NCBI RefSeq assembly: GCF_018678075.1 | Contig: NZ_JAHHIR010000014.1 | Location: 1 to 64,000 of the forward strand | DNA from: Epibacterium ulvae | GTDB lineage: Bacteria; Pseudomonadota; Alphaproteobacteria; Rhodobacterales; Rhodobacteraceae | Reading direction: 5' to 3' | Length of the DNA: 64,000 nucleotides | Part shown: positions 1-8,939 of the stretch, piece after piece | Position numbering within the stretch: position 1 is the stretch's first letter | Layout: the number at the start of each line of letters is the position of its first letter | The notes under the pieces: model-generated | Database searches by the model: none | What the model saw: only the letters and a program-made list of their open reading frames with translations | Told to the model about the DNA's origin: nothing | Made by a program: the position numbers and the translations under genes

Positions 1-286
1 GGCACCAATCCATGAGAAATGAAGCCGAACAATCTCATCTCGCACTATCCTCGGCTGAATCTGACTAGCGCTTTCCCCAAAGCGCGCGCCCAGACCCCAC
101 GGCTTCCTCCTAGTCATGTTTCCCAACGCGGGCCACCGTCGCATCAAGCCGAAATGGAGCGCTCAGGCCCGCATCGAAAAACCTTAAACGTTGTTGCCTT
201 TCGCTGCGGATGCTCCAAGGGCTGCTTTCAGACTGCATGGCAAAAACTGTCGTTTTTCGCAGGGTCAGAAACGTATGCGTTTGTCA
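1..286. other. Intergenic stretch at window start, no gene supported
   Basis: No convincing gene is visible. A plus-strand frame runs from base 19 to 360, but it overlaps the end of the minus-strand gene, has no ribosome binding site, and its Cys/Arg/Ser-rich translation does not look like a folded protein. The base composition resembles the following gene. It is probably the downstream flank of the 287-1795 gene. Confidence 0.4.
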
Positions 287-1795
287 CTAACACTCGGCGC
301 TCAGCAATTTCAGCTGCCCATTGCTTTCTGCAAACAGGATGGACTTTTTGTCTGGCATGACTCCGTATACTTGAATTGCCGAATGAGATTGAGCGATCAA
401 AGTAGCTTCTCCATTTGGATCAAGTGAATAGATACCTGTTTTCCTTCCCAAAAACCCAATACTGTTCCCTTCGCATTCCAAATCGAACACATAATTGTTT
501 GGTCCAAACCCGACTTTTGACTGCGGGGTCCAAACTTTGGTGAGCGTGTCGTCTTGACCGAAACGGAATAGTCCATTGCTTGCAATAACGTAGAGTGCGG
601 TTTCGCTTGTTAGAAAGTGGGGGAGTTTCCCCACAGTGTCTAACCACTCGGCAGGCAGGGGTGATACCTCGCCACCGGAATAATATGCGAAGCCGTTTCC
701 ATGCAAAAAGTAGAGCCGGTCGGTCCCGGGCATTGTCGCGAAACGATACTGATAGCTAATTGAGTTTTCATCATGGATTAGAATCAGCGGCCGCAGATCC
801 GGGAATGTCTGCGGCACATCGGAGTTTGGGGGTATGCTTGTGAATTTGGGCGTGTGCGCTTCGCTCTCTTCATGATCTTGGGCAGCCAATAGAATACGGT
901 GCCAAGCCCCAAGCCAACCCACGATCTCTCCTGAATCACCAACTTGATGCCATTGCCCACGCAACAAAGGCAAAATCTCGATCGGATTGCCATCCGAAAC
1001 GCGGTATTGCGTGAGGCCAATCCGATTTTCGGAAATGACTTTAAGGAGGGAGCCGTCAGGGCTGAGTGTGTCCCGCGACCCACGTTCGTATAGACCCCAG
1101 CTCGGTGCCCATGAATGAGTTTCGCTTTCCTTTACCGGACGCCAGCTTGGATCGCTTGTTCTGTAGAACCAAATGTCTGCAGCGTAAGCCGTAAAGTATC
1201 CACCAAGCGCCGTCGAATACCATGGTAAGAACTCGCCTTGTCGTGTGTGTCCTTTTTCAGGAACCGGCGACGGAACGAAACCCTCACCATCAAATACCAA
1301 AAGCGCCCCATCCGAAGACTTTTTGGCAAAAATTATGTTGGATCCTTCTACGTGATCGGTCCAATACAAGTCGTCTGCTGCTGGCAAGCGCTCAAAGGAA
1401 GCCTGATCATCTCGTTTGAAAAAGCGGAGATGGTTTGCGCTCGGGCCTCCAATCACTGATCCATCTGGAAGACGGACAGTCTCGTTTAGAGAACTTGCTT
1501 GAGGAAATTCATTAGTCCACTCACGCAACCGCGCGTTCTCGAGGAACCAGCTTTTCTTTGTCCCATGTATGTATATTAGAGGGACGTTAAGGCCATCAAA
1601 AACATGGACGTCCAGGCCGGAAATCCGCTCCCATGCTTGTCCGGGCTGGCGGAGGTCAGGCAGCACGCTCACATCAACTTCCTGTATCGAGAGGTCAGCT
1701 CTTGCTGAGACTGCCAAGCTCAACGACACGGATGCGGCGATCCCGAAAACAGGCATAAGGCAACTTTTGAGATGTGGAAAATGGCATTTGTTCAT
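287..1795 (-). CDS. Secreted protein of unknown function
   Basis: I do not recognise this 502-residue protein. The chosen start (MNKCHF) gives an N-terminal signal peptide with a hydrophobic stretch at about residues 14-30 and a possible cleavage at SARA-DL, so it is probably periplasmic. An upstream in-frame start at 1828 would add 11 residues ahead of the signal. The mature part is rich in short beta-prone segments with recurring phrases such as LYFLHG, LYVIASNGLF and TGIYSLDPNG, which suggests a beta-propeller-like fold. That is inference from sequence texture only. The DNA looks more AT-rich than the surrounding genes and no neighbour suggests a role. It could be a recently acquired or lineage-specific gene. 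Confidence 0.6.
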   Translation of the reverse strand: MNKCHFPHLKSCLMPVFGIAASVSLSLAVSARADLSIQEVDVSVLPDLRQPGQAWERISGLDVHVFDGLNVPLIYIHGTKKSWFLENARLREWTNEFPQASSLNETVRLPDGSVIGGPSANHLRFFKRDDQASFERLPAADDLYWTDHVEGSNIIFAKKSSDGALLVFDGEGFVPSPVPEKGHTRQGEFLPWYSTALGGYFTAYAADIWFYRTSDPSWRPVKESETHSWAPSWGLYERGSRDTLSPDGSLLKVISENRIGLTQYRVSDGNPIEILPLLRGQWHQVGDSGEIVGWLGAWHRILLAAQDHEESEAHTPKFTSIPPNSDVPQTFPDLRPLILIHDENSISYQYRFATMPGTDRLYFLHGNGFAYYSGGEVSPLPAEWLDTVGKLPHFLTSETALYVIASNGLFRFGQDDTLTKVWTPQSKVGFGPNNYVFDLECEGNSIGFLGRKTGIYSLDPNGEATLIAQSHSAIQVYGVMPDKKSILFAESNGQLKLLSAEC

Positions 1796-2003
1796 AACGA
1801 CAATTTGTATTTCCCTAAGTGACCGCATTCAATCCATTCCAAAAACAGACTGCCAGAACCATGCGCCAACAACGATCTTTTTGGGAGGAGAATGCGGACC
1901 AGACATTCGTGAACAACGCAGCATTTTTCAAAATGGGCCCGGTTGTGTCCCGGAAGATGTGAAAAGACACAAGAGCAGCGCTTTGCGAGCCCCAGCAATG
2001 GCG

Positions 2004-2198
2004 TTACTGCGGCGTAGGCTGCGTTTGGGCCATTTTAGTCATGCGACGATTTAGTTCCTTCTCAATGAAATTTACTTCGTAAGGTTTCATTTTCTTCCAC
2101 CTTACACATTCTTCACGGGTGCGGCCGCAACCACGACACCAGCCACTGGGGCCTGTAAATTCACAAAGATCGATGCAGGGACTTTTACGTTTTTTCAT
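2004..2198 (-). CDS. DUF1289 family small Cys-rich protein
   Basis: A 64-residue protein starting at MKKRKSPC. It matches the DUF1289 signature: SPCIDLC, then GPSGWCRGCGRT, then a W about ten residues later. The four cysteines (C-x3-C, C-x2-C) look like a small metal-binding site, probably zinc or Fe-S; the function of the family is not established. A longer frame begins at 2279, but its extra 27 residues show no conservation pattern, so the internal ATG is preferred. The gene stands alone between the secreted orphan and the lytic transglycosylase, all on the minus strand. Confidence 0.85.
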   Translation of the reverse strand: MKKRKSPCIDLCEFTGPSGWCRGCGRTREECVRWKKMKPYEVNFIEKELNRRMTKMAQTQPTPQ

Positions 2199-2306
2199 GG
2201 TTGGGACATCATCGTTTGGGAGCGGGAGGCCAAGAGTGGCAATGACAGCGGTTAATCCAGGAGGCGGTGCTGTGCGCAATGCCAGCCACCGGCGATGCTA
2301 GAACAG

Positions 2307-3167
2307 TCACTTCAAGACATGGAACACGCAGCCATCTGACAGCAGTTCGGGCGGTGTTTTGCACAGGCCTCGCGCCACTTGAAACGCGGCGAGCACTTTG
2401 GGCACATAGTCGCGTGTCTCTGGATAGGGCGGCACGCCCTTGTGGTCGCGCACGGCTCCTGCCCCGGCGTTGTAACCTGCAAGGACCAGGATCGGGTCGC
2501 CGTCGAAACGCTCCATCAGCCAATCCAGGTATCTCACCCCTCCGGCAATGTTCTGTGCTGCGTCGAACGGGTCTGCGACGCCAAAACGGTCCGCAGTGTC
2601 TGGTGTCAGCTGCATCAACCCTTGTGCGCCAGCCGTGCTGGTCGCATCGGTGCGCCCGGCGCTTTCAACGGAAATCACCGCCAAGGCCAGCGCCGGAGAG
2701 ACGCGCGTATTGACCGTCTCCAGCAGGATCGGCACGCCATGGGCGGCGGCGATGTCCTGCAAGCTTTGCAATCGCGGTGCGACGAGGCCGGGCTGTTTGC
2801 TGACCTGAGACAAAGCCGGTCCAAGCCGCCCAGGGCCACTGTCTTCTAACTTGGGTGAGATTGCTTGCCAGAAATCTCCAAAACGCGCCGGGATGGGCGT
2901 GCCGGGTTCAACTGCCTCGGGCGCAGGCCCCGCGGTGGGTGCGGACACAGATGGTTCAATCTGAATCGTAATCCGTTTTTGCGCCCCCGGTTTAGGCGGT
3001 TTGACCGATTTGGACTGAAACTCAGGGAAAGGTGCCGGGGTTTTGCGAATGGGTTGCGACTCGACCGCCCCTGTTTGCCCGGAATTGCCGCCCTGCCCGG
3101 CCGTGTTTTGTGCCCAGACAGGGGAGCCCAGCAAAACACCAAGGATCAAACACCGTGAAAGAAACAT
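2307..3167 (-). CDS. Lytic transglycosylase (SLT domain), secreted
   Basis: Murein lytic transglycosylase of the Slt/MltC-like family, cleaving peptidoglycan glycan strands in the periplasm. The start at MFLSRC gives a signal peptide (about residues 1-19, cleaving after PVWA); a longer in-frame start at 3296 would bury it. A Pro/Lys-rich linker follows to about residue 110. The C-terminal half holds the SLT domain: AVISVESAGR with the catalytic Glu, AQGLMQLTPDTA, and AGYNAGAGAV. It could act in general wall turnover, or open the wall for the tad pilus encoded just downstream on the opposite strand; the second idea is inference from position only. Confidence 0.85.
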   Translation of the reverse strand: MFLSRCLILGVLLGSPVWAQNTAGQGGNSGQTGAVESQPIRKTPAPFPEFQSKSVKPPKPGAQKRITIQIEPSVSAPTAGPAPEAVEPGTPIPARFGDFWQAISPKLEDSGPGRLGPALSQVSKQPGLVAPRLQSLQDIAAAHGVPILLETVNTRVSPALALAVISVESAGRTDATSTAGAQGLMQLTPDTADRFGVADPFDAAQNIAGGVRYLDWLMERFDGDPILVLAGYNAGAGAVRDHKGVPPYPETRDYVPKVLAAFQVARGLCKTPPELLSDGCVFHVLK

Positions 3168-3529
3168 AAGCCCGCTCAGATTGCCGTTGATTTTAGTAAA
3201 TTTTTTACCAATCCGGCGCAAAGTACCAGTTAAACCGGGTGAAATCGGGCAATCTTGCCATATTTGCTGCCGACTGCCGCATCTGAGCCACGTCACTCAA
3301 TATTCGGTTACTTTTAGTTTCCTTTTCTTTCAGTGACTTAACCTATTCCCTGCTGAAAAGTTAAAATTGGGCGTGTCCATCCGGGTTCTGGCCCAAATCC
3401 TGCCATTCTCCGCTGGCTATATATGCCCATACCGCGACGGACAGGGGACACGCTGGTGAGAGAGCAAACCCCCAGCAAGCTTCGAAGCGGTCGTGTTAAA
3501 CATTATGAGATCCTTTGGAGGGACTAACC

Positions 3530-3748
3530 ATGATCAAATTCTTCAAAAACTTCCGCAAAGACGAATCCGGCGCCGTGACTGTTGACTGGGTTGTTCTGAC
3601 CGCCGCTGTTGCTGCTCTGGCTGGCGTTGTTTACACCGGCATCTCCGGTTCCGCCGGAACTCTGGTTACCAACACCGGCACCTATTTGACCGACACAGGC
3701 ACAACCCTGACAGCCACCGGTGGCGCACTCCCTGCCGTTACACCTTAA
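3530..3748 (+). CDS. flp: Flp/Fap type IVb prepilin (major pilin candidate)
   Basis: A 72-residue prepilin, the likely structural subunit of the Flp pilus built by the following genes. The start is the ATG at 3530, 9 bases after a strong GGAGGGA site; an in-frame start at 3515 would overlap that site. A short positive leader ends at SGAVTVDWVVLTA. The prepilin peptidase TadV would cut between Gly and Ala, leaving a hydrophobic helix. Position +5 is Asp where the classical Flp motif has Glu (then Tyr); here it is D-W. The C-terminus is Thr/Gly-rich. A small hairpin (3747-3760) sits at the stop and could limit read-through, which would favour high pilin expression. Confidence 0.9.
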   Translation: MIKFFKNFRKDESGAVTVDWVVLTAAVAALAGVVYTGISGSAGTLVTNTGTYLTDTGTTLTATGGALPAVTP

Positions 3749-3883
3749 TCCGAACGGATTTGAACCCGCTCGTCTGAGTTTGGTCTAATTACAAATCTGT
3801 GATCGCGGCTCCTGAAACTGTCTCTAGTACGATAGAGTTCTTTGCCGCGATCCTTCCTCCCGAAACCCGTTCGGAGTGCCGTG

Positions 3884-4090
3884 ATGAAACATCTTTTTCG
3901 CAGATTTCGCGATAGTGAACATGGTGCGGTGACCGTAGATTGGGTCGTGCTTACAGCTGTCATCATGGCCGCCGTAGTGCTCCTTACTGTGCCACTGCGT
4001 GATGCCATGAATGGTGTTCTGACATCCGTGTCCGGTTATATGGATGCGACCGGAACTGCGGTTGTCTCTAGAGGGTCTGCTCTGGACTAG
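3884..4090 (+). CDS. Second Flp-type prepilin (minor pilin candidate)
   Basis: A 68-residue paralogue of the upstream pilin. The ATG at 3884 gives the expected short basic leader (KHLFRRFRDSEHG), then GAVTVDWVVLTAV, the same processing motif and the same Asp at +5. The hydrophobic helix is followed by a short tail unlike that of the first pilin. A longer frame from 3842 lacks the pilin-like start. No strong ribosome binding site is visible, in contrast to the first pilin, which fits a minor or regulated subunit; that is inference. Found directly downstream of flp and upstream of cpaB. Confidence 0.8.
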   Translation: MKHLFRRFRDSEHGAVTVDWVVLTAVIMAAVVLLTVPLRDAMNGVLTSVSGYMDATGTAVVSRGSALD

Positions 4091-4224
4091 AATGGTCCAA
4101 CACCTTGCGGTCGAGAGGTCCAAGACAATTTGTCCTTATCCCAGTTCGGCGGGCCTTTGTGCCTGCTGCATTTGTTTGACCCGGTCGCTGAGATCCAGCT
4201 GACCCATAACCAAAGGAGCACCTA

Positions 4225-5082
4225 ATGCGCGCAGTGTTCGGAATCGTTCTTGTTGTTGGCGTGGCCCTCGCGGGTGGCGCGGTTATGATGGTCAAAAACC
4301 GCATTTCTGCCTATCAAAACGCGCTTGCACATGAGCGGGCGACGCGGGTTGAAAATATTCAAACCGTAGAAGTTTTTGTGGCAACTCAACCCCTTAAATA
4401 TGGTGAACGGCTGCTGCCAGACGCCGTGCGCGCCGTACGCTGGCCGCAGGAAAGCCTGCCCGAAGGCACCTTTCAAACGGTTGAGGCGCTATTTCCCCCC
4501 GATCGCCCCGAAGACAAACGTGTTGTCCTGCGCGAAATGGAAATCGGTGAGCCTATTCTGGCGGTTAAAGTCACCAAACCCGGCGAAGAAGCTGGCCTGA
4601 CGTCGCGCCTGGAGCGTGGCATGCGCGCCTTTGCGATCAAAGTGGACGTGTCTTCCGGGGTCTCTGGCTTTTTGCGCCCAGGCGACCGGGTGGATGTCTA
4701 TTGGACCGGCGATATGGTGAATTCCCAAGGGGTTCGTCAGGGTGAAGTCACGCGGCTGATCCAAACCAATATCGAACTGATCGCAATTGACCAAAGGGCT
4801 GGCAATGTCGATGGCGCGGTTATTGCGCGCACGGTGACCGTTTCCGTCAAACCTGTACAGGTCGCGGCCCTAGCCCAGGCGCAATCCTCTGGTCGTCTGT
4901 CGCTGGCCCTTGTCGGCGCCGAAGACGACACCATCGCAGCTGTTGTCGAAGTAGATCAACGCAAGCTGTTGGGTGTCGCCGAATACGAGGCGCCCATCGC
5001 CACCAAAGAGGAAAAGGTCTGCACCATTCGCAACCGCCGTGGTGCCGAAGTTGTCGAGATCCCGATCCCCTGCACCAATTGA
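4225..5082 (+). CDS. cpaB: Flp pilus assembly protein CpaB/RcpC
   Basis: A 285-residue periplasmic, inner-membrane-anchored component of the Tad machine. An N-terminal transmembrane segment (about residues 4-22) precedes a SAF-like domain (about 45-110, containing VEVFVATQPLKYGERLL) and the CpaB/RcpC domain (GMRAFAIKVDVSSGVSGFL, PGDRVDVYWT). The protein ends with a short tail containing two Cys (KVCTIRNRR..., IPIPCTN). The start is set by AAAGGAG seven bases upstream. It is followed by an intrinsic terminator, so it probably ends the pilin transcript instead of continuing into cpaC. Confidence 0.93.
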   Translation: MRAVFGIVLVVGVALAGGAVMMVKNRISAYQNALAHERATRVENIQTVEVFVATQPLKYGERLLPDAVRAVRWPQESLPEGTFQTVEALFPPDRPEDKRVVLREMEIGEPILAVKVTKPGEEAGLTSRLERGMRAFAIKVDVSSGVSGFLRPGDRVDVYWTGDMVNSQGVRQGEVTRLIQTNIELIAIDQRAGNVDGAVIARTVTVSVKPVQVAALAQAQSSGRLSLALVGAEDDTIAAVVEVDQRKLLGVAEYEAPIATKEEKVCTIRNRRGAEVVEIPIPCTN

Positions 5083-5399
5083 TGCGTTTAACACGCTAAG
5101 GTGAAGACCACCCACAAAGCTGCCTGTCACCCGGGCGGCTTTTTTTCTTTTGGACTTGGTATTCGATTTGCCCGGGGTCTGACGACAGCAATGCCTCTGA
5201 AACCACGCGCTTTTTGGCCAACCCCGACATTGCCGCGACAGGATCGCCTTTGACTTGAGCGCAAACGCTGTTGCCTCGCCTCAACACACACAGGGCTGCA
5301 AACAATGATTCTTGCATTGAAATCACCTTTCGCGCAAACTGCGGTCAAAGACGGGCAAAAAGACCCGACAATAGAGGCGTGATCGGAAAGGCAGGTCAC
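5083..5399. other. Intergenic region with terminator and cpaC leader
   Basis: About 320 bases between cpaB and cpaC. The first part holds an intrinsic terminator (5118-5147). The rest carries no supported gene; a frame open from 5271 into cpaC begins with a TTG and lacks pilus-protein features, so it is read as leader. A promoter for cpaC must lie here if the terminator is efficient, but I cannot pick one confidently. Confidence 0.6.
5118..5147 (+). terminator. Intrinsic terminator after cpaB
   Basis: Stem AGCTGCC paired with GGGCGGCT-type right arm (one G-U pair), a loop of about 7 bases, then a run of seven or eight T. It ends the flp-cpaB unit. Confidence 0.8.
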
Positions 5400-6815
5400 A
5401 TGTCATTTAGACGTAGTATTGCAGCGGCCCTGACAGGGGTTGCTTTCTTTTGCTTGCCGCTGGCGCAGAGCGCCTCGGCAAATGGTGTGCGTGTCGTGCG
5501 CCAAGGTGTGACCGCCACGCTTGAGGTTCCAATGAACCGGGCCGTGGTTGTCGAAAGCGACAACCCGTTTGCGGAAATCACCATCGCAAACCCAAGCATT
5601 GCGGATATTTCTTCGCTGTCGGATCGCTCGATCTATGTTCTGGGCAAGACCCCAGGGCTGACAACTCTCACCCTGTTGGATGCAACCGGGCAGTTGATCA
5701 CCAATGTCGACGTACGCGTCGCGGCCGATGTGAGCGAGTTCAAACAGCGCCTGCGTCAGATCCTTCCCGGTGAAAAGATCGAGGTTCGCACCGCCAATGA
5801 TGGCGTCGTACTGTCCGGCACGGTGTCCAGCGCGGCCAAGCTACAACGGGCACTTGATCTGGCGGAACGCTATGCGCCGGAACGCGTCTCGAACCTGATG
5901 TCCGTCGGCGGCGTGCAGCAAGTGATGTTGCAGGTTCGGTTCGCCGAGATGCAACGTTCCGTTTCCAAGAGCCTGCGCTCCTCGCTGGTCGGTGTGGACG
6001 CGGGCAACGGCCGTTTGGGGACAAGCCAGCTCATTCAGGGTGATAACTTCGGCAACCTCCTTGATGGGGATCCCGATACAGTTGTGACTCTGTCCAACGA
6101 CAGCGCCGGCTTCCTAGCCTTCAACTTTGGCATCGGATCGGTTGAACTGAACCTGCTTCTGGAAGCTTTGGAGACCAAAGGGGTTGTACGGACGCTGGCT
6201 GAGCCAAACCTGACTGCTCTTTCCGGTCAAGAAGCGCGTTTCCTTGCCGGTGGTGAGGTGCCAATTCCCGTCGCACAGGAAGATGGCACAGTCACGATCG
6301 AACTGGTTGCCTTTGGTATCGAACTTGATTTCATCCCGCGCGTTGTCGATGGCGATCTGATCAATTTGGAGCTGAAAGCCGCTGTGTCAGATATCGACAC
6401 CACCAACTCCACAATTGCAAACGGTCTGACGGCCACTGGTTTCAGCCGCCGCGAAACAAGCACCACGGTCGAGCTCAGAGACGGCGAAAGCTTTGCCGTG
6501 GCTGGGCTGGTCCAAGATGACTTTTCGGACAACATTGAGCAAATTCCGTGGATTGCCGACATTCCAGTCCTTGGCAGCCTGTTCCGCAGCACAGGTTACC
6601 AACGTGAACAAACCGAATTGGTCGTAATCATTAGCGCCCACCTTGTGACACCGACACGCGGAGAGGCGCTTGCACTTCCAACAGATCGGATTGCCCCTCC
6701 CAGCGAAGCTGAGCTTTTCTTGTTTGGCAAAATATCCAAGAACCAACGTGATGGTGCTGTAGGTGAAGTTGCAAACCAAGATTTCACCGGCTCATACGGG
6801 TATGTGTTGGATTGA
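5400..6815 (+). CDS. cpaC: Flp pilus outer-membrane secretin CpaC/RcpA
   Basis: A 471-residue secretin forming the outer-membrane channel for the Tad pilus. The start at MSFRRSIAAALTG gives a signal peptide ending near SASA-NG. The N-terminal part (about 30-200) contains the pilus-secretin N-domain and a BON-like region (VRTANDGVVLSGTVSSAAK). The secretin core covers about 235-430 with LNLLLEALETKGVVRTLAEPNL, GGEVPIPV, IELDFIPRVV and the closing LGSLFRS and QREQTELVVII. The in-frame extension back to 5271 has no signal peptide and is not used. The OmpA-family lipoprotein gene follows after 16 bases. Confidence 0.94.
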   Translation: MSFRRSIAAALTGVAFFCLPLAQSASANGVRVVRQGVTATLEVPMNRAVVVESDNPFAEITIANPSIADISSLSDRSIYVLGKTPGLTTLTLLDATGQLITNVDVRVAADVSEFKQRLRQILPGEKIEVRTANDGVVLSGTVSSAAKLQRALDLAERYAPERVSNLMSVGGVQQVMLQVRFAEMQRSVSKSLRSSLVGVDAGNGRLGTSQLIQGDNFGNLLDGDPDTVVTLSNDSAGFLAFNFGIGSVELNLLLEALETKGVVRTLAEPNLTALSGQEARFLAGGEVPIPVAQEDGTVTIELVAFGIELDFIPRVVDGDLINLELKAAVSDIDTTNSTIANGLTATGFSRRETSTTVELRDGESFAVAGLVQDDFSDNIEQIPWIADIPVLGSLFRSTGYQREQTELVVIISAHLVTPTRGEALALPTDRIAPPSEAELFLFGKISKNQRDGAVGEVANQDFTGSYGYVLD

Positions 6816-6831
6816 TATGAGGAGCCACACT

Positions 6832-7467
6832 ATGTTGAAAACAACGGCAATGCTGGCCCTCGTCTTAGGGCTCGGTGCTTGTGCCCAAGAGGCCGGTCTA
6901 AACTATCAAACACGCGGCACCTTGGGCATTGCGTCGCAAAACAATGCGGCTGTTCACCGGGGTGAGGGTGAATATGTGATCGAATTGGGCAAACGGTTTG
7001 CGCGTGAAATCCCAACGACGATCAATTTCGAATTCAATAGCGCCCGGCTCGATGCCTCGGCACGCGCCGTCTTGGATCGTCAGGCCGACTGGATCAAACA
7101 ATTCCCCGAGGTCCGCTTTACTGTCTACGGTCACACTGATGCGGTCGGCAGCACAGGTTACAATCGCAGTCTAGGCCAGCGCCGCGCGAATACCACTGTG
7201 CAATACCTCGTTTCGAAAGGCATCAGCAGACGGCGTTTGCAAGCTGTTGTTTCCTTTGGTGAAACACGTCCGGCAATCGACACCCAAGAACGGGATCGCC
7301 GCAATAGACGTACCGTGACCGAGGTGACCGGCTTCCTGAAACGCCACCAGGAGCTGGATGGAAAGTATGCCGCCATCATCTATCGCGACTATGTGGAAAG
7401 CGCCGTTGCGCAAACCACATTGACGGAATCAGGCGAGATCCAAAGCAGCATTTCCTCTGGTGAATAG
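6832..7467 (+). CDS. OmpA-family outer-membrane lipoprotein of the tad locus
   Basis: A 211-residue lipoprotein at the place where cpaD is found in other tad loci. The ATG at 6832 is preceded by TGAGGAGCC. The lipobox LGLGAC directs lipidation at Cys 16 or so. The OmpA/Pal peptidoglycan-binding domain occupies about residues 65-165: NFEFNSARLD, TVYGHTDAVGS, RRANTTVQYLV and DRRNRRTV. It probably tethers the CpaC secretin to the wall or helps it assemble. It is not a CpaD homologue as far as I can read. An intrinsic terminator follows. Confidence 0.88.
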   Translation: MLKTTAMLALVLGLGACAQEAGLNYQTRGTLGIASQNNAAVHRGEGEYVIELGKRFAREIPTTINFEFNSARLDASARAVLDRQADWIKQFPEVRFTVYGHTDAVGSTGYNRSLGQRRANTTVQYLVSKGISRRRLQAVVSFGETRPAIDTQERDRRNRRTVTEVTGFLKRHQELDGKYAAIIYRDYVESAVAQTTLTESGEIQSSISSGE

Positions 7468-7493
7468 GCCGGGTTCTGGATGACACCTTTGGT

Positions 7494-7519
7494 AAAAGCG
7501 CCCCGCGGGGCGCTTTTTT
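7494..7519 (+). terminator. Intrinsic terminator after the OmpA-family gene
   Basis: A near-perfect stem AAAAGCGCCCC / GGGGCGCTTTT with a GC loop, followed by TTTTTT. It separates cpaC-ompA from the tadZ-tadA-tadB-tadC unit. Confidence 0.88.
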
Positions 7520-7687
7520 CGTTTTCCTCAATTCTTAAACAATTCCTCACAATTGGGGCTTTTTAGCCCAAATCTCGCCCTTATTTTCCATGATCCTCTC
7601 TCCATAGGGTGAACTGCGTTTGGATGAACCGAACCGGTCAAGTCTGCAGCATAAGCCGGACACACCCGCGAAAGAGGACCAAAGGCA

Positions 7688-8920
7688 ATGAGCAGTGGAC
7701 TGCCGCAACCAGAGACGAGTTCAATCACCGCCTGTACCATCAGTCGGGATGTGCAGAACTTTGACCTGTTGATCGAGGATATGGAGACCGCTCTGGGCGA
7801 AGCCTGGGGGGATCTATCCTTTGACGAAGCCCTGCCGTTCTTTGCCCAGGATGAGGCGCAGTCGTTGGAATTTGTGGCGCTTGCCATGGACTGCGACGAC
7901 GAAGATGAGCTGGACCGCATGGGCACCATCATCCAAGCCGCCAAAGAAAAAGACATCAAGGTGATCCTGATCGCCGAAGACGTCACCCCTGCCGCGCTTC
8001 ACACCCTGTTGCGCAAGGGCGCGGATGAATTCATCCCCTACCCTTTGCCCGAAGACGAATTGCAATCCGCCATCGAACGGCTGCGCAGCCAACCGGTTGT
8101 GCCGGTCGCCGAGACCAATCCCGCATTGCAGTCCCAAAACCAGCGCGAAGGCGCGGTCATTGCCTGTCACGGTTTGGCCGGCGGCGTTGGTGCCACAACC
8201 CTGGCCGTGAACCTGGCTTGGGAAATTGCGGAACGCTGCGAAGGGGATACGCCCTCGGTCTGCATTCTGGATCTTGATCTTCAATTCGGCTCGGTCGCCA
8301 CCTATCTGGATCTGCCCCGGCGTGAAATCGTGGCGGAACTGCTCAGCGATATGGAAGCGCTGGACGACGAGTCCTTTGGCCAAGCGCTGGTCAACTATGA
8401 GGACAAGCTACAGGTCTTCACCGCGCCAACCGAAATGCTGCCGCTTGACTTTATGGCGCCCGAAGATGTCACCCAATTGATCAAGATAGCGCGCAAACAT
8501 TTTGATTTTGTTGTCATCGACCTGCCGAAATCGCTGGTGCAATGGTCCGAGACCGTTATGAACATGTCGCATCTCTATTTTGCCGTGATCGAGCTGGACA
8601 TGCGCAGCGCCCAGAATGCGCTGCGGATCAAACGGCTGTTGCAGTCCGAGGATCTCCCCTTTGAAAAGCTGCGGTTTGCATTGAACCGCGCCCCGAAATT
8701 TACGGATCTTGGAGGCAAAAGCCGGGTGAAACGCCTGTCTGAATCGCTGGATATCTCCATCGACATCCAACTGCCGGACGGTGGCAAAACGGTCATGCAG
8801 TCCTGTGACCATGGTCAGCCGCTGGCGCTGTCCACGCCCAAGAACCCTTTGCGCAAAGAAATCGGCAAGCTCGCACAATCCCTGCATGAGCTTGGCCGCA
8901 ACGAGGCCGCGGCCGCATGA
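7688..8920 (+). CDS. cpaE: Pilus localisation ATPase TadZ/CpaE
   Basis: A 410-residue MinD/ParA-superfamily protein that places the Tad apparatus in the cell. Residues 1-130 form a receiver-like N-terminal domain (ending in LRKGADEFIPYPL). The ATPase begins with the deviant Walker A GGVGATTLAVN near residue 165, followed by CILDLDLQFGS and FVVIDLPKSLVQWS. The start at 7688 follows a GAAAGAGGA site. The tadA gene begins 19 bases after the stop, so the two are very likely co-transcribed. Confidence 0.92.
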   Translation: MSSGLPQPETSSITACTISRDVQNFDLLIEDMETALGEAWGDLSFDEALPFFAQDEAQSLEFVALAMDCDDEDELDRMGTIIQAAKEKDIKVILIAEDVTPAALHTLLRKGADEFIPYPLPEDELQSAIERLRSQPVVPVAETNPALQSQNQREGAVIACHGLAGGVGATTLAVNLAWEIAERCEGDTPSVCILDLDLQFGSVATYLDLPRREIVAELLSDMEALDDESFGQALVNYEDKLQVFTAPTEMLPLDFMAPEDVTQLIKIARKHFDFVVIDLPKSLVQWSETVMNMSHLYFAVIELDMRSAQNALRIKRLLQSEDLPFEKLRFALNRAPKFTDLGGKSRVKRLSESLDISIDIQLPDGGKTVMQSCDHGQPLALSTPKNPLRKEIGKLAQSLHELGRNEAAAA

Positions 8921-8939
8921 TTATTGTTTAAGGTGACAG

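Noticed and set aside
19-360. Possible plus-strand gene at the start of the window
   Set aside because: No binding site, overlaps the minus-strand gene, and the sequence looks random and Cys/Ser/Arg-rich.
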